Assembly (NCBI RefSeq): GCF_036327755.1
Contig: NZ_CP109596.1
Span: 1,860,001-1,924,000, forward strand
Length of the DNA stretch: 64,000 bases
Direction: 5' to 3'
Origin: Nocardia sp. NBC_01503
GTDB taxonomy: Bacteria; Actinomycetota; Actinomycetes; Mycobacteriales; Mycobacteriaceae
The position numbers and the translations under genes are program-made. This document shows, piece after piece, positions 51,556-61,687 of this stretch; the first letter of the stretch is position 1, and each line of letters starts with the position of its first letter. Under the pieces are notes generated by a model. That model ran no database searches and had not been told where the DNA came from. It saw nothing but the letters and a program-made list of their open reading frames with translations.

Positions 51556-52857
51556 ATGCAGGGGGGACCGACGACCACCGAGGAGGACTCGGCAGCAGAG
51601 CACCGGGATGCCGCACCACCGGGGAACAGCGACACCCATGCGACCGCGCACTCCGCGGTGAACCGAACCCCATCCACCGCCGAGGACCCCCGGCCCACCG
51701 CAGACCCCGATACCGGGACTGACCCGGACCCCGGAACAGACCCTGACTCCGGATCGAACGCGCACCCCGGAACGAACGCGACCTCCGGAATGAACGCACA
51801 GGAGTCCGGAACCGATGCGCAGGAGTCCGGGCGGCGCGAGTTCCGGGCGGGCGTGGACAGTTTTCTGCCCGGAGTGCGGCTGCGACTCGACGCACCGGGA
51901 AAGACGTCGACGATCGCCCGCGCACAACTCGCCAGGGGCGCGCGGGCGGGGACGCGGGCGCTGATCCGAGCGCGCGAGCAGGCGCCGGTGGTCCGGGATC
52001 ACGCCCTCGAATTCTGGGGGAAGCGACCGCGATCCCGCGCCGAGCTCGACGAGCTGGTCCAGCGCGGCAAGGGCGAGATGCGGCGACAGGCTCCGGTGGC
52101 GCGCGCCTGGGCGGTTCGGCATCGGGTGCTGATCGGCGGGATGACCGCGGTGCTGGTATTCGCGGCCGCGGACAGCGGCCTGGGCCTGATTCCGACCGAC
52201 GCACCGGTGGAACCCGGTGTGGCGCTGCGGGTTCCGGTGGCCAATCCACTCCAGGTGCATACCGCCGCGCAGTCGGCGAAACGCTATCTGGACGCCATCA
52301 ACAATGGTGAGCGACTGCGTGAGTCGGCGGTGGTGGCCGCGGCGGCCCGCTCGACGCTGGAGCGCGCCAAGGCGGAGGCGGCGGCCGCGGTCAATGGTGA
52401 ACAGCAGCCCTGGATGGCGGGTCCGGCACCGGCGGGCACGCTGCCGCCGGGCTTCGTACTACCCGGGGCCGGCGGCTTCGTCCTACCCGCGGTGGGCGCG
52501 TTCACCTCCGGATTCGGTTCGCGCTGGGGCACTTTCCACGCGGGTATCGATATCGCGGGACCGCTGGGCTCACCCATCTACGCGGTGGCGGCGGGCACGG
52601 TCATCGACGCGGGCCCGGCGCAGGGCTTCGGGCTCTGGGTGCGCATCCGGCACGATGACGGCACCATCTCCGTCTACGGGCACATGTACGACTTCTTCGT
52701 CTCCGTCGGCGAGCGCGTCCCGGCGGGTATGCAGATCGCCCGCATCGGCAATCGCGGCGACTCCACCGGTCCGCACCTGCACTTCGAGATCATCATCAGC
52801 GGCCAGCACGTGGACCCGCAGGCGTGGCTGGCCCAGCGTGGGATCTCGCTGAACTGA
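51556..52857 (+). CDS. M23-family peptidase (LytM domain) with low-complexity amino terminus
   Basis: 433 aa. Residues 1-100 are low-complexity and repeat-derived; one membrane helix near residue 205 (VLIGGMTAVLVFAAADSGLGL), then a LytM domain: GFGSRWGTFHAGIDIAGPLGSP with the zinc ligands His/Asp, and STGPHLHFEIIISG with the HLH motif. M23 enzymes cut peptidoglycan cross-bridges, so an outward-facing cell-wall hydrolase or regulator. Start ATG at 51556 has GAGGAGG 5 bases upstream. Confidence 0.9.
   Translation: MQGGPTTTEEDSAAEHRDAAPPGNSDTHATAHSAVNRTPSTAEDPRPTADPDTGTDPDPGTDPDSGSNAHPGTNATSGMNAQESGTDAQESGRREFRAGVDSFLPGVRLRLDAPGKTSTIARAQLARGARAGTRALIRAREQAPVVRDHALEFWGKRPRSRAELDELVQRGKGEMRRQAPVARAWAVRHRVLIGGMTAVLVFAAADSGLGLIPTDAPVEPGVALRVPVANPLQVHTAAQSAKRYLDAINNGERLRESAVVAAAARSTLERAKAEAAAAVNGEQQPWMAGPAPAGTLPPGFVLPGAGGFVLPAVGAFTSGFGSRWGTFHAGIDIAGPLGSPIYAVAAGTVIDAGPAQGFGLWVRIRHDDGTISVYGHMYDFFVSVGERVPAGMQIARIGNRGDSTGPHLHFEIIISGQHVDPQAWLAQRGISLN
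51703..51834 (+). repeat. In-gene tandem repeat coding DP-x-x-G-x units
   Basis: Seven degenerate units: five of 18 bp and two of 21 bp, coding DPDTGT, DPDPGT, DPDSGS, NAHPGT, NATSGM, NAQESGT and DAQESGR. Located in the amino-terminal part of the M23 protein. Confidence 0.8.
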
Positions 52858-52860
52858 CTC

Positions 52861-52950
52861 CGTCATCCCGGCGCGTTTTCGGCCGGGATCCACACTGGCC
52901 GCACATCAGCCGATGGTGTGGATCCCGGCCGAAAGCATGCCGGGATGACG
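52861..52950. terminator. Long hairpin repeat between convergent genes (complete copy 2)
   Basis: CGTCATCCCGGC ... GCCGGGATGACG outside, GGCCGGGATCCACAC ... GTGTGGATCCCGGCC inside. Between the M23 gene and purD, both ending here; almost the same as 34415-34500. Confidence 0.85.
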
Positions 52951-52955
52951 AGGGG

Positions 52956-54242
52956 TCAGACCGCCGGTTCGGGGACGGTGATCCGGCCCTCGACCGCCGC
53001 CAGGGCGATATCGGTGCGGAAGTGGCCGCCGGGCAGCTTGATTCCGGCCAAGCGGTCGTAGGCGTTCTTACGTGCCTCGGACAGGTCAGCGCCCTGGCCG
53101 ACGATGGCGAGCACCCGACCACCGGAGGAGACGATCGAACCGTCCTCGCGCAGTGCGGTTCCCGCGTGCAGCACCTCGGATTCGGTTCCGGTGCCGGAGG
53201 ATTCGGCGCCGGTGATGACATCACCGGAGCGCGGACGCCCCGGGTAGTTCTCGGCGGCGAGCACGACGGTGACGGCCGCGCCGTCCTTCCAGCGCGGCGC
53301 CTGCACGTCGGCCAGGGTTCCGGTGGCGGTGGCGTAGAGCAGTTCGCCGAGCGGGCTGTCCAGCAGCGCCAGTACCGCCTGGGTCTCGGGATCGCCGAAG
53401 CGGCAATTGAATTCGATGACCGCGGGTCCGGCCGATCCGACGGCGAGCCCGGCGTAGAGCAGACCGCTGAACGGCACGCCACGCCGAACCATTTCGGCCG
53501 CAACGGGTTTCACCACATCATCGACAATGGACCGCAGCGTGGCATCGGTCAGCCACGGCAGCGGGGTGTACGCGCCCATACCGCCGGTGTTCGGCCCGGT
53601 ATCCCCGTCGCCGACGCGCTTGTGATCCTGCGCGGGCAGCAGCGGCACCACGGTCTCACCGTCGACCAGGCAGAACAGCGATACCTCGGGTCCGTCCAGG
53701 AAGGATTCCAGCAGGACCGGATGCCCGTTCTCCAGCAGTTCGGCCCCGTGCTCGCGCGCGACCGACCGGTCGGCCGTCACCACGACGCCCTTACCCGCGG
53801 CCAGCCCGTCATCCTTGACGACCCAGGTCGGCCCGAAGCGATCCAGCGCCGCGTCCAGCTCACCCGGATGATCGACGATCTCACTGTGCGCGGTGCGCAC
53901 GCCCGCCGCGTTCATCACATCCTTGGCGAAGGCCTTGGACCCTTCGATCCGCGCGGCCGCGGCGGACGGTCCGAAGGCCGGAATCCCGGCGGCTCGCACC
54001 GCATCCGCGACACCGAGCACCAGCGGCACCTCGGGTCCGACCACGACGAGGTCGACGCCGAGCTCCTTGGCGAGCGCGGCCACCTCTTCCCCGGAGCTGG
54101 GGTCGACGGCTCGCACGTCGACATGCTGGGCGATCCCCGCGTTGCCGGGCGCGACCGATACCTCGGTCACCGCCGGGTCCCGGCGCAGGGCCAGGGCGAG
54201 GGCATGTTCACGGGCTCCGGAACCGATGACGAGTACGCGCAC
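52956..54242 (-). CDS. purD: Phosphoribosylamine-glycine ligase (GAR synthetase)
   Basis: 428-aa ATP-grasp enzyme; second step of purine synthesis. [14 protein letters not shown] at the start, [49 protein letters not shown] (read in parts), [14 protein letters not shown] at 54242 fits the family start; the frame continues upstream without family character. Confidence 0.96.
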   Translation of the reverse strand: MRVLVIGSGAREHALALALRRDPAVTEVSVAPGNAGIAQHVDVRAVDPSSGEEVAALAKELGVDLVVVGPEVPLVLGVADAVRAAGIPAFGPSAAAARIEGSKAFAKDVMNAAGVRTAHSEIVDHPGELDAALDRFGPTWVVKDDGLAAGKGVVVTADRSVAREHGAELLENGHPVLLESFLDGPEVSLFCLVDGETVVPLLPAQDHKRVGDGDTGPNTGGMGAYTPLPWLTDATLRSIVDDVVKPVAAEMVRRGVPFSGLLYAGLAVGSAGPAVIEFNCRFGDPETQAVLALLDSPLGELLYATATGTLADVQAPRWKDGAAVTVVLAAENYPGRPRSGDVITGAESSGTGTESEVLHAGTALREDGSIVSSGGRVLAIVGQGADLSEARKNAYDRLAGIKLPGGHFRTDIALAAVEGRITVPEPAV

Positions 54243-54536
54243 GGCAGACAGCTTAAAGCGTGCGCACCAACGTGCACCCGGCGGTTCCGCGCGAGGTGCG
54301 GTCGGGTGCTGATGCGGCACGCCTGACATCCGGCGCGCCATGCACCGGGGCCACGCCATCACATCCCACGCGGGGACCCGGCGTCGCGGCGCGCGAGGGC
54401 ACCGGCATCCCGTCGGAGCGCTCAGCTGGTCCGGCACTACGCGCTTGTCAGGCTCGCTGCCGGGCAGACCGACGCGCCGCGGCCGGGCTCGCGGTGCCGG
54501 GGGCGGCCTTCACCCACCGCGCGTAATCTGCCGAAT

Positions 54537-54962
54537 ATGGCTTCTGTTTTCTCAATGATCATCGAAGGTCAGCTGCCGGGCCGATTCGTCTGGGAGGACG
54601 ATGAATTCGTCGCCTTCCTCACCATCGCGCCGGTGACGCAGGGGCACACGCTGGTGGTGCCGCGCAAGGAGATCGACCAGTGGCAGGACCTCGATCCGGA
54701 GACCATGGCCCGGATGACCGGGGTCGCCCAGAAGATCGGCCGTGCGGTGCGGGCCGCCTGGGATGCCCCGCGCGCGGGCCTGCTCATCGCGGGTCTGGAG
54801 GTGCCGCATCTGCACCTGCACGTCTTCCCGGCGTTCGAGCTCGGCGACTTCGATATCACCGGTGCGGATACCGAGCCGAGCAAGGAGTCCCTGGACGAGG
54901 CGCAGGCCAAGATCAAGCAGGCGCTGCGCGATCTGGGTTACGGCGCGAATGTCCCGGACTGA
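54537..54962 (+). CDS. HIT-family hydrolase (second)
   Basis: 141 aa. Histidine triad H91-L-H93-L-H95-[25 protein letters not shown]. Its last 25 bp overlap the end of the histidine kinase gene on the other strand. Related HIT genes sit beside phoPR in mycobacteria (recollection). The 294-bp gap before it (54243-54536) holds the divergent purD and HIT promoters; I see no gene or clear repeat there. Confidence 0.92.
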   Translation: MASVFSMIIEGQLPGRFVWEDDEFVAFLTIAPVTQGHTLVVPRKEIDQWQDLDPETMARMTGVAQKIGRAVRAAWDAPRAGLLIAGLEVPHLHLHVFPAFELGDFDITGADTEPSKESLDEAQAKIKQALRDLGYGANVPD

Positions 54963-56401
54963 CCGGTTCGCGGCAATCGCACGCTGAAGGTCGTCCCTTC
55001 CCCCGGCGCACTGGTCACCGATACCTCGCCACCGTGCGCGGTGACCAGTGCCCGCACGATCGAGAGCCCCAATCCGGTGCCGCCGCTGACCCGGCTGCGT
55101 GAGGCATCGGTGCGATAGAAGCGTTCGAAGACCCGCTCGGCCTGCTCGGGCGTGAGCCCGGGCCCGGTATCGGCGACCTCGACCAGTACATCGTCCGTCG
55201 AGGGGGTGAGCCGCACGGTGACCGCGGCCTCGGGCGGGGTGTGCACGAGCGCGTTATTGAGCAGATTGGCCAGGATCTGCCGCAGCCGAGTCTCATCCCC
55301 GGTGATCTCCAAAGTCCCGGTGCCGGAACGGATCTCCAGATCGATGGGGCGCTCGGGCCCTTCCCCCCGCTGTACCGCGGCGAGTGCCCGGGCATTGTGC
55401 ACCGCATCGCTGGCCAGGGTGAGCAGATCCACCGGCCGCCGCTCCACCGGCCGCTGCGCGTCCAGTCGGGCCAGCATGAGCAGGTCCTCGACCAGCAGAC
55501 CCATCCGCTTGGATTCGCGTTCGATGCGATCCATGAGCAGCTCGGGTTCGGTGATCGCGCCCTGCCGATACAGCTCGGAGAAGCCCTTGATGGTGGTCAG
55601 CGGCGTACGCAGTTCATGGCTGGCGTCGGCGACGAACTGCCGCATCTTGGCCTCGGAGCGCCGCGCACCCTCCTCGGACGCCTCGGTGGCGGCGAACGCC
55701 TGCTGGATCTGGGTGAGCATGGTGTTCAGCGACTGCGACAGCCGATCCACCTCGGTGTCGTTGTTACGCACCGGAACTCGCTGATGCAGGTCCCCTCCGG
55801 CAATAGCGGCGGCGGTGCGCTCCACCTCCTCCAGCGGTCGCAGACTGCGCCGGATCACCAGTCGCGCGACGATGGCGAGCGCCGCCATCACCAGCGCCCC
55901 GATCACCACCTGCAGCAGGATGAGCCGATCCAGGATGCTCTGGGTCTGATCCATGCGCAGCGCCACAATGCTGGAGCCGTTCTGATTGGTGAGGCGCATG
56001 ACCCGCCACTCCTCACCGGAGTTGCCGATGGAGCCGACGGTGATGGGGTGCCGGCCGAGATCGTCCGGCACATCGGGCTGTCCGGTGCCGACATCCAGGT
56101 GCAGGGTCAGCTGTCCGTTCGAATCCAGTACCTGCACATAGAGCAGATCGGCCGGGCGCTCTTTACCCGCCGGTGGTGCGGGCAGGGTCTCGGGCCGACG
56201 CGCTCCGGGTGCGGCCCAGCTGTGCGCGGCCTCGCTCAACTGCCGGTCGATGCGATCGATGAGCACATCGCGCATGAGGGTGGTGACCGCGATCCCGGAG
56301 ACCAGCAGCCCGATTCCCGCGAGCGAGACCAGCGCCAGGGCGAGGGTGGTGCGCAGCGGTACCGCGGCGAGCCGATCCGACAACCGGGCGCGTGGGCTCA
56401 T
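54938..56401 (-). CDS. phoR: Sensor histidine kinase, PhoR-like
   Basis: 487 aa. Helix 1 ([21 protein letters not shown]), an outside sensor of about 120 residues, helix 2 ([14 protein letters not shown]), HAMP (residues about 185-235), phospho-acceptor His262 in [16 protein letters not shown], and ATP-binding N, G1 and G2 boxes ([27 protein letters not shown]). Start overlaps the regulator stop (ATGA). Confidence 0.9.
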   Translation of the reverse strand: MSPRARLSDRLAAVPLRTTLALALVSLAGIGLLVSGIAVTTLMRDVLIDRIDRQLSEAAHSWAAPGARRPETLPAPPAGKERPADLLYVQVLDSNGQLTLHLDVGTGQPDVPDDLGRHPITVGSIGNSGEEWRVMRLTNQNGSSIVALRMDQTQSILDRLILLQVVIGALVMAALAIVARLVIRRSLRPLEEVERTAAAIAGGDLHQRVPVRNNDTEVDRLSQSLNTMLTQIQQAFAATEASEEGARRSEAKMRQFVADASHELRTPLTTIKGFSELYRQGAITEPELLMDRIERESKRMGLLVEDLLMLARLDAQRPVERRPVDLLTLASDAVHNARALAAVQRGEGPERPIDLEIRSGTGTLEITGDETRLRQILANLLNNALVHTPPEAAVTVRLTPSTDDVLVEVADTGPGLTPEQAERVFERFYRTDASRSRVSGGTGLGLSIVRALVTAHGGEVSVTSAPGEGTTFSVRLPRTGQSGTFAP

Positions 56402-57132
56402 TTAGCGGCCGACCGGCGATGCGGCTCCCGCATGACGTAGCCGACCCCGCGCAGGGTGTGGATGAGCCGATCGGGTCCGGTATCGACCTTCTTGCGCAGA
56501 TAGGACACATAGGTCTCCACCACGCCCACCTCTCCGCCGAAGTCGTAGCGCCACACGTGATCCAGAATGCGCGGTTTGCTCAGCACCGTGCCCGCGTTGA
56601 TCATGAAGTACCGCAGCAGCGTGAACTCGGTGGGCGACAACGGAACCGGTTCCCCGGCCTTCCACACCTCGTGGGTGTCGTCGTCGAGTTCGATATCGGC
56701 GAAGCGCAGCCGCGAGGACTTCTCCTCCGGCGCGGCGCGGCCGGCCCGGCGCAGAATCACGCGCAGCCGCGCCACCACCTCTTCGAGGCTGAACGGTTTG
56801 GTGACGTAATCGTCCGCGCCGAGGGTCAATCCGGTGATCTTGTCCTCGACCTCGTCGCGCGCGGTCAGAAAGAGCACGGGTGCGTCGATCCCGTCGGCGC
56901 GCAGTCGCCGCAGCAGCCCGAACCCGTCCATCCCCGGCATCATCACATCGACGATGAGGGCGTCCGGCCGGAACATCTTGGCCCGATCCAGCCCCTCGGT
57001 CCCGGATCCGGCGGTGGCCACCTCGAACCCCTGATACCGCAGACTCACCGACAGGAGCTCCACGATCATCGGCTCATCATCGACAACCAGCACTCTGGCT
57101 TCGGCTTCACGGGACCCGGGCACACCTGTCAT
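56398..57132 (-). CDS. phoP: OmpR-family response regulator, PhoP-like
   Basis: 244 aa. Receiver domain with phospho-acceptor Asp62 in LIVDVMMPGMDGFG and TKPFSLEEVVARL; winged helix from about 145 with ETHEVWKAGEPVPLSPTEFTLLRYF-like sequence (read in parts) and WRYDFGGEVGVVETYVSYLR. Very close to mycobacterial PhoP, which controls lipid and acid-stress genes. ATG at 57132. The direct repeat 57176-57194 may be an autoregulation site. Confidence 0.9.
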   Translation of the reverse strand: MTGVPGSREAEARVLVVDDEPMIVELLSVSLRYQGFEVATAGSGTEGLDRAKMFRPDALIVDVMMPGMDGFGLLRRLRADGIDAPVLFLTARDEVEDKITGLTLGADDYVTKPFSLEEVVARLRVILRRAGRAAPEEKSSRLRFADIELDDDTHEVWKAGEPVPLSPTEFTLLRYFMINAGTVLSKPRILDHVWRYDFGGEVGVVETYVSYLRKKVDTGPDRLIHTLRGVGYVMREPHRRSAAK

Positions 57133-57175
57133 GACCCCATACTGCTGCCCGGATCGTCGAACTCCCTGTACCAAA

Positions 57176-57194
57176 CCTGGGAGTTTCCTGGGAG
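57176..57194 (-). promoter_or_regulatory. 11-bp-spaced direct repeat upstream of phoP
   Basis: CCTGGGAG-TTT-CCTGGGAG, unit spacing 11 bp, 44 bp from the phoP start. This spacing is how OmpR-family dimers bind. The base sequence is not the published mycobacterial PhoP site. Confidence 0.45.
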
Positions 57195-57299
57195 CCCGAA
57201 TGCCGAAGGGACAACTGATTTCGCAACGGTCGGGGTGACTCCCGGGGTACGCCCGAAACCCGGCCCCGTGCCCAACCGCCGGCCCGGTGCAAAAAGGAA

Positions 57300-57337
57300 C
57301 CGCCTCCCCACGACCGGCAAGAGTCGCGGAGAGGCGG
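57300..57337 (-). terminator. Terminator after tRNA-Thr
   Basis: Stem CCGCCTCNCC / GGNGAGGCGG, about 12-14 pairs, followed on the minus strand by TTCCTTTTT. Confidence 0.8.
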
Positions 57338-57342
57338 AGTTG

Positions 57343-57414
57343 AGCCCCCTGTCAGGATTGAACTGACGACCTTCGCTTTACAAGAGCGGTGCTCTACCAC
57401 TGAGCTAAGGAGGC
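57343..57414 (-). tRNA. tRNA-Thr (anticodon TGT)
   Basis: 72 nt. On the minus strand: acceptor GCCTCCT / AGGGGGC with one G-T, D stem GCTC/GAGC, anticodon loop CTTGTAA (TGT, Thr), T stem GTCAG-TTCAATC-CTGAC. CCA is not encoded. The outermost anticodon-stem pair is C-A. A TATGAT-type -10 lies about 28 bp upstream. Confidence 0.93.
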
Positions 57415-57596
57415 GGACGGTGACCTTTCAAAAATCGGTGCCATCATAACCGGGGAAGTCGGCTGCGCGGAAAAGCCGACGTCCCGGTCGATCGATACAT
57501 CACTGAGCTGGACCGAAAGCGGCCGTGCGGCGCTCGTGACGCCACCGACCGCGTTCCGGAACCGTTCCTGCGCAGTATCTGGTCAACCGCTCTGTG

Positions 57597-57839
57597 TCAG
57601 GACTGCGCCGCCTGACGGGCCGCATCGTCGGCGGCCATGGCATCACGAAGGCTCTTCGGACGCATATCCGTCCAGTTCTTCTCGACGTACTCGACGCACG
57701 CGGCGCGCGAGTCCTCACCGAACACAACCCGCCAGCCCGCCGGAACCTCGGCGAATGCGGGCCACAGGGAGTGCTGTTCCTCGTCGTTGACCAGGACGAA
57801 GAACCGGCCGTCTTCGTCATCGAAAGGATTGGTGCTCAT
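57597..57839 (-). CDS. MbtH-family protein
   Basis: 80 aa: [33 protein letters not shown], then [19 protein letters not shown], the full family pattern including the three conserved Trp. MbtH proteins bind and support adenylation domains of non-ribosomal peptide synthetases. No NRPS is in this window, so it is an orphan here; it may serve a remote NRPS. Confidence 0.93.
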   Translation of the reverse strand: MSTNPFDDEDGRFFVLVNDEEQHSLWPAFAEVPAGWRVVFGEDSRAACVEYVEKNWTDMRPKSLRDAMAADDAARQAAQS

Positions 57840-57978
57840 TTCACCTCACTGGATACTGGCGCTTGTACAGGAACGCTGACGGATCATCTTGCCACTGGGT
57901 TGGCACCACAGCGCAAGGACGAGCCCCCGACGTTGTTTCGACCCTAGCAAGGCTCGCGTTACGGCTGGGCGGTTACCT

Positions 57979-58782
57979 TCACGCCGCGAAGAATTCCAGC
58001 AGGATCTTGTTCACAGTCTCGGGTTGTTCCAGGTAGCCGAAGTGCCCGGCGTCCGGGACCTCTTGATACCGCGCGCCGGGAATGGCCTCGGCGACCTCGC
58101 GGGACAGGTACGGCGGAATCATCCGATCGTCCGCGAAGCCGACGGACAGGCAGGGCACGGTAATGCCCCGGTAGGCGGCGGTGCGGTCGAAGTCGTGGTC
58201 CATGCGGCGCTGGGCGCGCACACCCGGTGCGGCCGGGCCACCGGTGAATTCGAACAGGTCCAGCCAGTCCCGGGCGGCGTGGGTATCGGCCAGGGTGGCC
58301 GGGGAGAGGTTCATCAGCGCGGAGATGGCGGCCTCGTATTTGGCGGGCAGCCGCACCCCGGAGGCGTCGAGTTCGTGCTCACCGGCCGAGAGCGTCTTCT
58401 GCAGCTGGTCCAGGCGGGCGTGCCCGGCCAGGAAGACGGCCTTGCGCACCAGGTCCGGCCGGGCCAGCGCCAACTCCTGGGCGACCCGTGAGCCCATGGA
58501 CTGGCCGACCACCAATGCCGGTCCCTCGCCGAGGAATTCGATGAGTCCGGCGGTGTCGCGGACCAGTTCGTCGATGGTCATGCCCTGGGCGGCCTCGTAG
58601 GACGGCGCGATACCTCGATTGTCGAAGGTGCAGACCCGGTATCCGGCCGCGACCAACGCGGGCACCTGGTGCAGTTCCCACACCCGGCCGCCGCTGCCCG
58701 TCCCCATGATCATGACGACCAGCGGTCCGGACCCCTTGATCTGGTAGTTCAGCGAGATTCCGTGCACCGTGGCCAACGGCAT
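57979..58782 (-). CDS. Alpha/beta-fold hydrolase
   Basis: 267 aa. Nucleophile Ser95 in GQSMGS, oxyanion region MGTGSGG, last His in DAGHFGYLEQPE. Could be a thioesterase, esterase or similar; its place next to mbtH (139 bp apart, same strand) suggests a link with peptide synthesis, which is only a guess. Confidence 0.82.
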   Translation of the reverse strand: MPLATVHGISLNYQIKGSGPLVVMIMGTGSGGRVWELHQVPALVAAGYRVCTFDNRGIAPSYEAAQGMTIDELVRDTAGLIEFLGEGPALVVGQSMGSRVAQELALARPDLVRKAVFLAGHARLDQLQKTLSAGEHELDASGVRLPAKYEAAISALMNLSPATLADTHAARDWLDLFEFTGGPAAPGVRAQRRMDHDFDRTAAYRGITVPCLSVGFADDRMIPPYLSREVAEAIPGARYQEVPDAGHFGYLEQPETVNKILLEFFAA

Positions 58783-58980
58783 TACTGCGACCCCTTCACC
58801 TGATTCCAGCGACGTTTCCTGTCACCACCGTAAGCCAGGCCGTTCGACCCGGACATCCGCAGGTGAATCGTCCCTATCGCGCATTGCGTTTCGGGCTCGC
58901 TGTACACGCAGGACAGAGTTCGCCGGATTGCTCCGGATAGTATGGGGGCCTCGCAAGCTGAGCAGACTTTCCGAGAGGAC

Positions 58981-59157
58981 ATGATGATGGCCGCGAACAG
59001 CAGCGCAAAAGACATCGCGGACGACGATCTGGAACCACTCGCCGACGAGACAGCCCGACAGGCCCAGCGTGTCGTAGCCGCGTACGCCACCGATGCCGAC
59101 GAATGCCGCATGCTGCTGTCGATGCTGGGCATCGGCCCCAATACGCGGGGCGAATGA
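58981..59157 (+). CDS. Small hypothetical protein preceding otsA
   Basis: 58 aa: [21 protein letters not shown], then [20 protein letters not shown]. Acidic, soluble. RBS GAGAGGAC before a run of three ATG codons. Stop is 4 bp from the otsA start, so it is probably co-translated with it. A small gene also neighbours otsA in mycobacteria (recollection). Confidence 0.65.
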   Translation: MMMAANSSAKDIADDDLEPLADETARQAQRVVAAYATDADECRMLLSMLGIGPNTRGE

Positions 59158-59161
59158 GACA

Positions 59162-60646
59162 GTGAACCCGGACAGCGCCGGTTCAGGTTTCGTCGTCGTC
59201 GCCAACCGCTTACCGGTCGACCTCGAGAAACTGCCGGACGGCACCACTCGCTGGAAGCGCAGTCCCGGCGGTCTGGTGACCGCACTGGAGCCGGTGCTGC
59301 GAAACAACAAGGGCGCCTGGGTCGGCTGGGCGGGCGTACCCGATGTGGATCTCGATCCGATCGTCGAGGACGGTCTGGAACTGCATCCGGTACCGCTCTC
59401 GTCGGAGGAGGTCGCCGACTACTACGAGGGTTTCTCCAATGCCACGCTGTGGCCGCTGTATCACGATGTGATCGTGCGGCCGGTCTACGACCGTAAGTGG
59501 TGGCAGGCGTATGTGCAGGTGAACAGGCGTTTCGCCGAGCACACCGCGAAGGTGGCCGCCGAGGGCGCGACCGTCTGGGTGCAGGATTACCAGTTGCAAC
59601 TGGTGCCCAAGATGCTGCGCATGCTGCGCCCGGATCTGACCATCGGCTTCTTCCTGCACATTCCGTTCCCGCCGGTGGAACTGTTCATGCAGATGCCTTG
59701 GCGCACAGAGATCGTCGAGGGTCTGCTGGGTGCGGATCTGATCGGCTTCCATCTGCCGGGCGGTGCGCAGAATTTCCTGTACCTGGCGAGAAGGCTTGCC
59801 GGACAGCCGACTTCGCGCGGCAATGTGGGCGTGCGCTCGAAACTCGGTGTGGTGCAGGTGGGTTTCCGCACCGTGCGCGTCGGCGCGTTCCCGATCTCCA
59901 TCACCTCCACCGAGTTGGACGAGTACTCACGCCGCCGCAGCGTGCGTGAGCGCGCGTCGAAAATCCGTGCGGAGCTGGGTAATCCGAAGACGATCCTGTT
60001 GGGCGTGGACCGCCTGGACTACACCAAGGGCATCGATATCCGGTTGGCCGCGCTCGAGGAGCTGCTGCACGAGGAGCGCATCGATCCCGCCGATACGGTG
60101 ATGGTGCAGTTGGCCACCCCGAGCCGGGAACGGGTGGACTCCTATATCCAGATGCGCGGCGATATCGAACGCCAGGTGGGCCGGATCAACGGCGAGTACT
60201 CCCGGGTGGGTTATCCGGTGGTGCACTATCTGCACCGCCCCATCCCCCGCGAGGAACTCGTCTCGTTCTTCGTGGCCGCCGACGTCATGGTGGTGACCCC
60301 GCTGCGCGACGGTATGAACCTGGTCGCCAAGGAGTACGTGGCTTGCCAGGGCGGTTTGAACGGCGCGCTGGTGCTGAGCGAATTCACCGGTGCGGCAGCG
60401 GAATTGCGGCAGTCGTACCTGTGCAATCCGCACGATCTGGAGAGCGTCAAGGAAGCCCTGCTCGCCGCGATCGAGGACGACCGCGACACCCGTCGCCGCC
60501 GGATGCGCTCACTGCGCCGCCAGGTGCTCACCCACGATGTGGACCGCTGGGCGCGTGCCTTCCTGGACGCACTGGCCCAGGATCGGGTGGCGGGCAGCGC
60601 CCTGCTCACCGATGACGACGTGGATCCGGGCGTACACCGGAACTAG
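59162..60646 (+). CDS. otsA: Trehalose-6-phosphate synthase
   Basis: 494-aa GT20 enzyme: UDP- (or ADP-) glucose + glucose-6-phosphate to trehalose-6-phosphate. [13 protein letters not shown] at the start, [58 protein letters not shown] at 59162. Trehalose feeds cell-wall mycolate chemistry and stress protection. otsB is not next to it. Confidence 0.95.
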   Translation: MNPDSAGSGFVVVANRLPVDLEKLPDGTTRWKRSPGGLVTALEPVLRNNKGAWVGWAGVPDVDLDPIVEDGLELHPVPLSSEEVADYYEGFSNATLWPLYHDVIVRPVYDRKWWQAYVQVNRRFAEHTAKVAAEGATVWVQDYQLQLVPKMLRMLRPDLTIGFFLHIPFPPVELFMQMPWRTEIVEGLLGADLIGFHLPGGAQNFLYLARRLAGQPTSRGNVGVRSKLGVVQVGFRTVRVGAFPISITSTELDEYSRRRSVRERASKIRAELGNPKTILLGVDRLDYTKGIDIRLAALEELLHEERIDPADTVMVQLATPSRERVDSYIQMRGDIERQVGRINGEYSRVGYPVVHYLHRPIPREELVSFFVAADVMVVTPLRDGMNLVAKEYVACQGGLNGALVLSEFTGAAAELRQSYLCNPHDLESVKEALLAAIEDDRDTRRRRMRSLRRQVLTHDVDRWARAFLDALAQDRVAGSALLTDDDVDPGVHRN

Positions 60647-60663
60647 CGTCCCGAGATACCGCT

Positions 60664-60702
60664 GTGGCCCACCCTCTTCACGCCACGAAGAGGGTGGGCC
60701 AC
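60664..60702. terminator. Bidirectional terminator between otsA and the SDR gene
   Basis: Perfect 16-bp stem GTGGCCCACCCTCTTC / GAAGAGGGTGGGCCAC, loop ACGCCAC, then CGTAGTTTT. Confidence 0.9.
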
Positions 60703-60727
60703 CGTAGTTTTCAGCTTCGACCCGCAC

Positions 60728-61669
60728 TCAGTCGAAGTTGTAGGTGACTCCGGTGAGTTGCTCGGATTCGATCCACAGCTTGCCCGCGAGCTCGGGATCG
60801 CGGGACTGTTCGGTTCCCTCGGTCAATTCCGGATACCCGCGCAATCCGTGTGCGGGCCCGTAGAATTCGCCACCGCGCGCCCCCGGATCGACGGCCGCCC
60901 GCAGCGTCGGCAGCGCACCCATCTGGGTGCTCTGCAACATCCAGCTGGTCATCCAGTCGATGGCGGGATGCTTCAGCATCCGCACGAACGGACTCATATT
61001 GTCCACGAAGTCCGAATGCGCCGCTCCCGGATGTGCCGCCAGCGCGATAAGTTCCGCCCCCGTGCCATTGAGCTGTCGCTGCAACTCGAACGTGAACATC
61101 AGATTCGCCAGCTTGGACTGCCCATACACCCGCATACCCTTGTACGCGCGCTTCTCGAAGCCGAGATCATCCAGATCCAACACGGTCGACCCATGCCCCG
61201 AACTGGCACTGCTGACGGTCACCACCCGAGCCCGCTCAGCCGCCAGCAACCGATCCAACAGCAACCCGGTGAAGGCGAACGGCCCGAGATGGTTTGTCGC
61301 GAAAGTGGTTTCGAACCCATCCACGGTCTCGCTACGCTCCCGATTGAGCGTGCCCGCATTGTTGATCAGCAGATCGATCCGCGCATGGCTCTCCCGGATC
61401 TCCGCGGCCGCCGCGCGCACCGACTCCTGCGACGAAAGGTCCAGTCGCACAATGGGCAACTCCGCCCCGGGCACGACCGCCCGAATGACTTCCGCTGCCG
61501 CGGCTGCCTTCTCGACATTCCGGCACGCCAGCACAACCGTCGCCCCGCGTTCGGCGAGCCGCAGTGCGGTCTCCGAACCGAGCCCGGCACTGGCACCGGT
61601 CACAATGGCGGTGCGCCCCTGCAAATCCGGAATATCAGCCGTGGTCCACGGCGCTTTCTTATTACCCAC
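60728..61669 (-). CDS. Short-chain dehydrogenase/reductase
   Basis: 313 aa. NAD(P) site TGASAGLG at residues 24-31, NNAG, catalytic Ser (VSSASSGHG) and Tyr-x-x-x-Lys (YGQSK). The light-dependent protochlorophyllide-oxidoreductase-like/retinol-dehydrogenase subgroup is most similar by length and NHLGPFAFTGLL. GTG start. A 24-bp palindrome sits 19 bp upstream. Confidence 0.9.
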   Translation of the reverse strand: MGNKKAPWTTADIPDLQGRTAIVTGASAGLGSETALRLAERGATVVLACRNVEKAAAAAEVIRAVVPGAELPIVRLDLSSQESVRAAAAEIRESHARIDLLINNAGTLNRERSETVDGFETTFATNHLGPFAFTGLLLDRLLAAERARVVTVSSASSGHGSTVLDLDDLGFEKRAYKGMRVYGQSKLANLMFTFELQRQLNGTGAELIALAAHPGAAHSDFVDNMSPFVRMLKHPAIDWMTSWMLQSTQMGALPTLRAAVDPGARGGEFYGPAHGLRGYPELTEGTEQSRDPELAGKLWIESEQLTGVTYNFD

Positions 61670-61687
61670 AGCGCGATCCTGACTGTT

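Noticed and set aside
57458..57480. GTCGGCT-N9-AGCCGAC hairpin as mbtH terminator
   Set aside because: Over 110 bp past the stop, no T-run, short stem; more likely chance or part of the tRNA promoter region.
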